From Actinopolyspora erythraea (lineage in GTDB: Bacteria; Actinomycetota; Actinomycetes; Mycobacteriales; Pseudonocardiaceae): a DNA stretch of 64,000 bases. The position numbers and the translations under genes were made by a program. Below are positions 58,713 through 64,000 of this stretch, one piece after another. The notes below the pieces were generated by a model. It did no database searches, was not told the DNA's origin, and was given only the letters and a program-made list of their open reading frames with translations. The stretch spans positions 1,736,001-1,800,000 of the forward strand of contig NZ_CP022752.1 in NCBI RefSeq assembly GCF_002263515.1, given 5' to 3'. Each line of letters begins with the position of its first letter. Position 1 is the stretch's first letter.

Positions 58713-59345
58713 TCACTGGGGCCGCAGCGGCCCGGTGAGGTAGCGCTGCAGATTGGGGGCGATGCTGGCCACGACCAGTTCGTGCTCGGCGCTGGCCAGC
58801 GGTTCCACCCGTACCACGTAGCGCATCATGCCGAGTCCCACGAGCTGTGAGCCGCACAGCGCGGCGCGCAGCTCCGGCTCGTCGGAACCCAGTTCCCCCA
58901 GCAGCCTGCCGAACAGCGCGCTGGTGAGGAACTCGCGCAGCATGCGTACCGCGCTCTCCCGCATCGACAGGCTGCGTACCAGCGCGGCGAACTCGCCGCC
59001 GCCCGCCTCGTCCCACACCGAGAGGAACATGCCCAACATGCGTTCCGCCAGCTGCTCGGTGGGGCCGTCGAGCAGCCGGGGCAGCATCCTGGCGGGATCG
59101 ACCGGGAGGGAGACGGCGGCGGTGAACAACCCCTCCTTGCCGCCGAACCAGTGCCGGACCATCGCGGGATCGACTCCGGCACGGCTCGCGATGTCCCGTA
59201 CGGTGGCGCCCTCGTAGCCGTTCTCGATGAAGGCGGTGCGGGCCGCGTCGAGCAGCTCCTCCCTGGTGCTGCCACCGCCGCCCCGGCGGCCCCGTCGCAG
59301 GCGGGTGCGCTCCGCGCCACGGCTGTCTGGTTGCACTCTCCACAT
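58713..59345 (-). CDS. TetR-family transcriptional regulator
   Basis: 210 residues. An Arg/Gly-rich tail is followed by a helix-turn-helix ([20 protein letters not shown] then [20 protein letters not shown]). An all-helical ligand domain follows, similar to TetR_C actinobacterial types ([19 protein letters not shown]). The ligand is unknown. It is divergent from trpE with an 81-base spacer, so it could influence trpE, but no palindrome there makes that firm. ATG 59345 is the likely start. Confidence 0.9.
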   Translation of the reverse strand: MWRVQPDSRGAERTRLRRGRRGGGGSTREELLDAARTAFIENGYEGATVRDIASRAGVDPAMVRHWFGGKEGLFTAAVSLPVDPARMLPRLLDGPTEQLAERMLGMFLSVWDEAGGGEFAALVRSLSMRESAVRMLREFLTSALFGRLLGELGSDEPELRAALCGSQLVGLGMMRYVVRVEPLASAEHELVVASIAPNLQRYLTGPLRPQ

Positions 59346-59426
59346 CCTCGCGGGCCGCTGGTCGCTTCCGCAAATTTCGGGTCAGTCGCGGTAAGCCGCC
59401 GCGAGCGGCCTGCGACAATGGCTCCC

Positions 59427-61058
59427 ATGGTCGGCGACGGTGACATCGGCACTACCAGCCCCTCGCGAGCCGAGTTCCGCGAGCTCGCGGCAGGGCGTCG
59501 GGTGATCCCGGTCGTGCGGCGACTGCTCGCGGATGACGAGACGCCGCTGGGGATCTATCGGAAACTTGGCCGCAACAGGTCCGGGACCTTCCTGTTCGAA
59601 TCCGCCGAGAACGGTCGTTCCTGGTCGCGCTGGTCCTTCGTGGGGGTGCACAGCGCGGCGGCCCTCACGGTGCGTGACGGTGATTCGTGCTGGCTGGGCA
59701 CGCCACCGGACGGTTTGCCCACCGACGGCGACCCGATGGAGACGCTGCGGGAGACCCTGCGGTTGCTGCACACCGATCCGCTGCCCGGACTGCCGCCGTT
59801 GACGGGCGGAATGGTCGGTTACCTCGGCTACGACACGGTCCGCAGGTTCGAGCTGCTGCCGGAGGACACCGAGGACGATCTCGGCATCCCGGAGATGGTG
59901 ATGCTCTTCGCGACCGACCTCGCGGCGCTGGACCACCACGAGGGCACCGTCACGCTGATCGCCAACGCGGTCAACTGGGACGACAGTCCGGAACGGGTGG
60001 ACGCGGCCTACGACGACGCCGTGGCCAGGCTCGACGCGATGACACGACGGCTGCACGACCCCTCGCCCTCCACGGTGGCGACCTTCTCGCGGCAGGAGCC
60101 GGAGTTCACCCGCCACCGCGACTCCGAGCGGCACCGGGACGCGGTGCTGCGCGCCAAGGAGGCCATCCACCAGGGCGAGGCGTTCCAGGTGGTCGTCTCG
60201 CAGCGTTTCGAGATGCGCACCGAGGCGCAGGCACTGGACATCTACCGGATCCTGCGCACCACGAATCCCAGCCCCTACATGTACCTGCTGCGGCTGCCCG
60301 ACCCGGTCGACGACCAGCCGTTCGACATCGTCGGCTCCAGTCCGGAGTCGCTGGTCAAGGTCAGGGACGGCCACGCCACGACCTACCCCATCGCCGGAAC
60401 CCGCTGGCGGGGTGCGGACGAGGACGAGGACGTCGCCCTCGAGAAGGAGCTCATCAACGACGACAAGGAGCGTGCCGAGCACCTCATGCTCGTCGATCTC
60501 GCCCGCAACGACCTGGGAAGGGTGTGCCGGGCGGGCTCGGTGCACCCGGTGGAGTTCTTCCGCGTGGAGCGCTACAGCCACGTCATGCACATCGTGTCGT
60601 CGATCACCGGTGAACTCGCGGGCGAGTACCACGCCTTCGACGCGGTGACCGCCTGCTTCCCGGCGGGGACGTTGTCCGGGGCACCGAAGCCCCGTGCCAT
60701 GCGGATAATCGAGGAGCTGGAGCCCACGCGGCGCGCGCAGTACGGCGGAGTGGTCGGCTACTTCGACTTCGCCGGGAACGCCGACACCGCGATAGCCATC
60801 CGCACCGCTCTGCTGCGGCACGGCACCGCCTACGTGCAGGCGGGCGGCGGCATCGTCGCGGACTCGGACCCGGCCGCCGAGGACCAGGAGTGCCTGAACA
60901 AGGCGAAGGCGGTGCTCAGCGCCGTCGCCACGGCCGCGACCCTCCGGCGCCCGGACGGTGAGGCCGGGACCGGGGGATCCGCGACCGTTCCGGGCGGGAA
61001 CCTCGACGACCGCCCGACGGCCTCACCCGCCGAGGTGCTGGGAGGTCCGGCCAACTGA
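59427..61058 (+). CDS. trpE: Anthranilate synthase component I
   Basis: TrpE makes anthranilate from chorismate. The 543-residue protein includes [19 protein letters not shown] near residue 55, the region of the tryptophan feedback site. The catalytic half begins at [19 protein letters not shown] and contains [31 protein letters not shown] and [23 protein letters not shown] 59427 is 7 bases after GACAAT (59414-59419), another possible leaderless start. No attenuator leader is visible. The glutamine amidotransferase partner is not in this window. Confidence 0.95.
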   Translation: MVGDGDIGTTSPSRAEFRELAAGRRVIPVVRRLLADDETPLGIYRKLGRNRSGTFLFESAENGRSWSRWSFVGVHSAAALTVRDGDSCWLGTPPDGLPTDGDPMETLRETLRLLHTDPLPGLPPLTGGMVGYLGYDTVRRFELLPEDTEDDLGIPEMVMLFATDLAALDHHEGTVTLIANAVNWDDSPERVDAAYDDAVARLDAMTRRLHDPSPSTVATFSRQEPEFTRHRDSERHRDAVLRAKEAIHQGEAFQVVVSQRFEMRTEAQALDIYRILRTTNPSPYMYLLRLPDPVDDQPFDIVGSSPESLVKVRDGHATTYPIAGTRWRGADEDEDVALEKELINDDKERAEHLMLVDLARNDLGRVCRAGSVHPVEFFRVERYSHVMHIVSSITGELAGEYHAFDAVTACFPAGTLSGAPKPRAMRIIEELEPTRRAQYGGVVGYFDFAGNADTAIAIRTALLRHGTAYVQAGGGIVADSDPAAEDQECLNKAKAVLSAVATAATLRRPDGEAGTGGSATVPGGNLDDRPTASPAEVLGGPAN

Positions 61059-61156
61059 GGCTCCTCCCACACGAGAGCCGGAGCGGAAGCGACACGGACG
61101 CGCCAGGAACTCCGGCTCACCGACCCGAGATCCCGATATGGGGGTGTGAAACCGGC

Positions 61157-61777
61157 GTGACCACCCGACAGGAGTCGACCGAGCGGAGCGCGACGGGCCG
61201 TCGGTTGTTGGTTTCGTGCGTCATCGGCATGCTCGCCGCGGCCGTCGGGCTGTGGGCTGCGAGCTCGTTGGTGTGGACACGGCAGCGTTATCGAACACCG
61301 TTCTCCGGTGACGACGTGGCGCGGGTGACGGGGGAGGCGTTGCGTCCCGAGCTCGCGCCGTTGGCGTTGGCCACCCTCGCGGCGATCGCGGCGGTGCTGG
61401 CGACCGGCGGTCTGCCGCGCCGGCTGATCGGTCTGATGATCGTCCTCGAGGCCGTGTTGCTGGGATGGCGCCTGTTCGACTGGCTCGCCGGTCCCGCCGG
61501 GGTTTCGGAGGTTCCCGGTTCCCCGCCGGGCAGCAGGCCGCTGGAGGTGCGGGAGGTGCTGCCCTACGCCCCCGCGCTGACGGGGGGTTCGGCGTTCGTG
61601 CTCCTGCTGTGCGGGGCGGCCGTGCTGTTCGCGGCGCGGCGGATGCCCGCCATGGGATCGAAGTACTCCGCCCCCGCCGAAGCGCGTGAAACCCGTGATC
61701 CGGACCGGCGTCTCTGGGAGGATCTGGACGAAGGTCGTGACCCCACCGAAGCGGGTGACGGAGACGAGAACGGTTGA
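61157..61777 (+). CDS. Trp biosynthesis-associated membrane protein
   Basis: A 206-residue membrane protein with helices at about 17-38, 67-85, 90-110 and 135-160. It resembles the actinobacterial family found between trpE and trpC (LVSCVIGMLAAAVGLWAASS, and ALTGGSAFVLLLCGAAVLFA). The C-terminal tail is acidic. The function in the pathway is unknown; the location is the main support. The start is GTG 61157, 99 bases after trpE. Confidence 0.82.
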   Translation: MTTRQESTERSATGRRLLVSCVIGMLAAAVGLWAASSLVWTRQRYRTPFSGDDVARVTGEALRPELAPLALATLAAIAAVLATGGLPRRLIGLMIVLEAVLLGWRLFDWLAGPAGVSEVPGSPPGSRPLEVREVLPYAPALTGGSAFVLLLCGAAVLFAARRMPAMGSKYSAPAEARETRDPDRRLWEDLDEGRDPTEAGDGDENG

Positions 61778-62086
61778 TTCCCGGCCGGAAGGGCCGTGGC
61801 TCCGCCACGGCTCGCCGGCGGAGCGCGCCGCTCCGGAGCGGAGCTGTTTTCCCCGGCGAGCAGCCTTCCCAAGCACCGACACCCACACCGACAAGGGACC
61901 AAGGTCCCTGATGCGCTGGGACGTTGTTCCGCCCCCTGCGGCGGGCTTCACACTGAACGGGTTTAGCATCGATACCGCGACCGGCACGGCGGGGAAGGGG
62001 AGTGTCGTGATCGAGCGCGATAGGACGATCCGCGCGTATTGCCACCTGCGAGCAAGTGTCCGGCCGGCCCTGTGCGAGGTGCCCTC
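61778..62086 (+). promoter_or_regulatory. Structured leader between the membrane gene and trpC
   Basis: A 309-base gap. Signals in order: hairpin GCCGTGGC-TCC-GCCACGGC (61793-61811); a nested structure with outer arms CTCGCCGG (61811-61818) and CCGGCGAG (61853-61860), within which one GCTCC can pair with any of three GGAGC copies, just before TGTTTT (61845-61850); palindrome AGGGACC-AA-GGTCCCT (61894-61909); -10 TAGCAT (61964-61969). A GTG at 62011 after GGGGAG opens a short frame that ends at 62090, overlapping the trpC start by GTGA. It could combine terminator, operator and trpC promoter. Confidence 0.55.
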
Positions 62087-62899
62087 GTGAGCGTTTTGGA
62101 CACGATCATCGAAGATGTCCGGCAGGATCTGGCCGCCCGCGAGGCGGAGGTTCCGTTCGAGGAGGTCAAGAAGCTTTCGGCGACCGCGCAACCACCCAAG
62201 GACGTCTGGGCGGCACTGCACGAACCGGGCGTGGGGGTGATCGCGGAGGTGAAGCGGCGCAGCCCCTCCAAGGGGGAGCTGGCCGACATCGCCGAACCGG
62301 CCGACCTCGCCGCCGACTACCACGAATCGGGTGCCCGGGTCATCAGTGTTCTCACCGAGCAGCGTCGTTTCGGTGGTTCGCTGCGCGACCTGGACGCGGT
62401 ACGGGCCAGGGTCAGCGCGCCGATCCTGCGCAAGGACTTCATCGTCAGCCCCTACCAGGTGCACGAGGCCCGCGCGCACGGTGCCGACATGGTGCTGCTC
62501 ATCGTCGCGGCTCTGGAGCAGAACGCCCTCGAGGCACTGCTGGACCGGGTGGAGTCGCTCGGGATGATGGCCCTGGTCGAGGTGCACACCGCGGAGGAGG
62601 CCGATCGAGCCCTCGCGGCCGGTGGCAGGATCATCGGAATCAACGCGCGGGACCTGCACACCCTGGAGGTGGACCGCGACGTGTTCGGCAGGATCGCCCC
62701 GGGGCTTCCCGCCGGAGTGATCAAGATCGCGGAGTCCGGGGTGCGGGGACCGAGCGACCTGATGGCCTACGCCGGGTCCGGAGCCGACGCGGTACTGGTC
62801 GGTGAGGGTCTGGTCAGCAGTGACAATCCACGTGCGGCGTTGACGCAGTTGGTCACGGCGGGTTCTCACCCGGCCTGCCCGCGTCCCAGCCGCGGATAG
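62087..62899 (+). CDS. trpC: Indole-3-glycerol phosphate synthase
   Basis: TrpC closes the indole ring from CdRP. It is a (beta-alpha)8 barrel of 270 residues. [20 protein letters not shown] near residue 49 is the IGPS signature with the catalytic Lys. [20 protein letters not shown] carries a second Lys, then [15 protein letters not shown], and [15 protein letters not shown] binds phosphate. It is monofunctional without a TrpF domain. GTG 62087 is chosen; GAGGTG lies upstream and a short upstream frame ends on it. Confidence 0.96.
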   Translation: MSVLDTIIEDVRQDLAAREAEVPFEEVKKLSATAQPPKDVWAALHEPGVGVIAEVKRRSPSKGELADIAEPADLAADYHESGARVISVLTEQRRFGGSLRDLDAVRARVSAPILRKDFIVSPYQVHEARAHGADMVLLIVAALEQNALEALLDRVESLGMMALVEVHTAEEADRALAAGGRIIGINARDLHTLEVDRDVFGRIAPGLPAGVIKIAESGVRGPSDLMAYAGSGADAVLVGEGLVSSDNPRAALTQLVTAGSHPACPRPSRG

Positions 62900-62906
62900 G
62901 AAACCG

Positions 62907-64000
62907 GATGACAGCGCGAGACTCCGAGGCCTCCTACGAGTCGGTGACGCCGGGAGGGACGGGCGCCAACGGGCACGACCCCGACTCCGGCGGGCACTTC
63001 GGTTCCTACGGTGGCCGCTTCATGCCCGAAGCCCTGATCGCGGCGCAGGACGAGCTCGCGGCCGAGTACGACAAGGCGCGCGATGACCCGGAGTTCGTCG
63101 CCGAGCTCGAACGGCTGCTGCGTGACTACGCGGGCAGGCCCTCCCCGTTGACCGAGGTCGAACGGTTCGGCGCCCACGCAGGGGGCGCACGGGTGCTGCT
63201 CAAGCGGGAGGACCTCAACCACACCGGCTCCCACAAGATCAACAACGTGCTGGGGCAGGCCCTGCTGGTCAAGCGCATGGGCAAGCGCCGTGTGATCGCC
63301 GAGACCGGGGCGGGGCAGCACGGCGTCGCGACCGCCACCGCCTGTGCGCTGCTCGACCTCGACTGCGTCATCTACATGGGGGCCACCGACACCCGGCGGC
63401 AGGCCCTCAACGTGGCGCGGATGCGGTTGCTCGGAGCCGAGGTCCGCCCGGTCGAGGCCGGTTCGGCCACCCTCAAGGACGCGATCAACGAGGCCCTGCG
63501 GGACTGGGTGACCAACGTCGCCGACACCCACTACCTGCTCGGCACGGCCGCGGGCGCCCACCCGTTCCCGCTGATGGTCCGCAACCTGCACAAGGTCATC
63601 GGTGAGGAGAGCAGGGAACAGGTGCTGCGCCGCACCGGTCGGCTGCCCGACGCCGTGGTCGCCTGCGTGGGGGGCGGGTCCAACGCCATCGGGATCTTCC
63701 ACGGGTTCATCGACGACCCCGACGTGCGCCTGGTCGGAATGGAGGCAGGCGGTCACGGACTCGACAGCGGTGAGCACGGTGCCGCGCTCACCAGCGGGAG
63801 CCCGGGGACGCTGCACGGTGCCAGGTCCTACCTGCTGCAGGACGAGGACGGCCAGATCGCCGAGGCGTACTCGATATCGGCCGGGCTGGACTACCCGGGT
63901 GTGGGCCCGGAGCACGCCTGGCTGGCCGACACCGGGCGCGCGGAGTACCGCGCCGTCACCGACGAGGAGGCGATGCACGCCTTCCGGTTGTTGTCGCGCA
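62907..64000 (+). CDS. trpB: Tryptophan synthase beta subunit (partial, cut by window end)
   Basis: TrpB condenses indole with serine on PLP. 364 codons are visible; the stop lies beyond 64000. [20 protein letters not shown] opens the conserved part. [18 protein letters not shown] contains the PLP lysine, [19 protein letters not shown] the catalytic Glu, and [12 protein letters not shown] the phosphate loop. The ATG at 62907 follows AGGA. It is 7 bases after trpC, so co-translated; trpA is expected next. Confidence 0.97.

Noticed and set aside
59346..59426. Trp attenuator or leader peptide before trpE
   Set aside because: The 81-base spacer has no Trp-codon run and the trpE start appears leaderless.

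Overview
The window is about 70% G+C and carries a division and cell-wall (dcw) cluster, DivIVA/Wag31, SepF, an ileS T-box leader, a mycothiol-dependent isomerase relic and an arabinofuranosyltransferase. It is clearly from an actinomycete. The arabinogalactan gene without any visible mycolate gene, and the his/trp/nad arrangement, suggest the Pseudonocardiaceae/Actinopolyspora neighbourhood, but the family is inferred and not proven by the sequence. Nearly everything is chromosomal housekeeping. No phage, insertion sequence, CRISPR array, tRNA or rRNA was found.

Layout. 1-14.2 kb is the dcw cluster: mraY, murD, ftsW, murG, murC, ftsQ, a reverse-strand methyltransferase-like gene, ftsZ, pgeF, a YggS PLP protein, sepF, yggT and divIVA. 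It makes lipid II and builds the division ring. 14.2-18.5 kb holds a small membrane protein and ileS under a translational T-box. 18.6-27 kb holds gnd (reverse), lspA, an RluD-type pseudouridine synthase, a frameshifted helix-turn-helix gene and dnaE. 27-33.1 kb holds a lone cytochrome P450, an AftA-type arabinofuranosyltransferase, a DUF2567 membrane protein, an anchored protein and a Lon-substrate-domain protein.

33.3-37.7 kb is an NAD module: an NrtR-type Nudix regulator divergent from a tightly overlapping nadA-nadB-nadC operon. 38.0-38.7 kb is a freshly decayed maleylpyruvate-isomerase-like pseudogene. A VOC protein and a nitrilase-family amidohydrolase follow. 40.3-45.5 kb is a complete oligopeptide/nickel-type ABC importer (lipoprotein, two permeases, two ATPases). 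A small membrane protein and a secreted M14 carboxypeptidase come next.

47.3-58.7 kb carries the histidine genes as two blocks, hisDCB and hisH-x-hisAFI. A 5.3-kb module separates them: a cysteine-synthase-like enzyme, a YdeP-type molybdopterin oxidoreductase, a small membrane protein and SoxR. After a TetR gene come trpE, a Trp-associated membrane protein, trpC and trpB (cut by the window end). No trpF is seen, so HisA is probably the dual-function PriA.

Regulation. Many genes have a TANNNT -10 box ending 5 to 8, usually exactly 6, bases before the start codon and no Shine-Dalgarno. That implies widespread leaderless transcripts (hisH, hisA, hisF, soxR, lonS-like, the ABC lipoprotein and others). 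Other genes have strong Shine-Dalgarno sequences or four-base start/stop overlaps. The most interesting non-coding signals are the ileS T-box, three stacked palindromes before the cysteine-synthase-like gene, the palindrome on the nrtR start, and nested hairpins before trpC.
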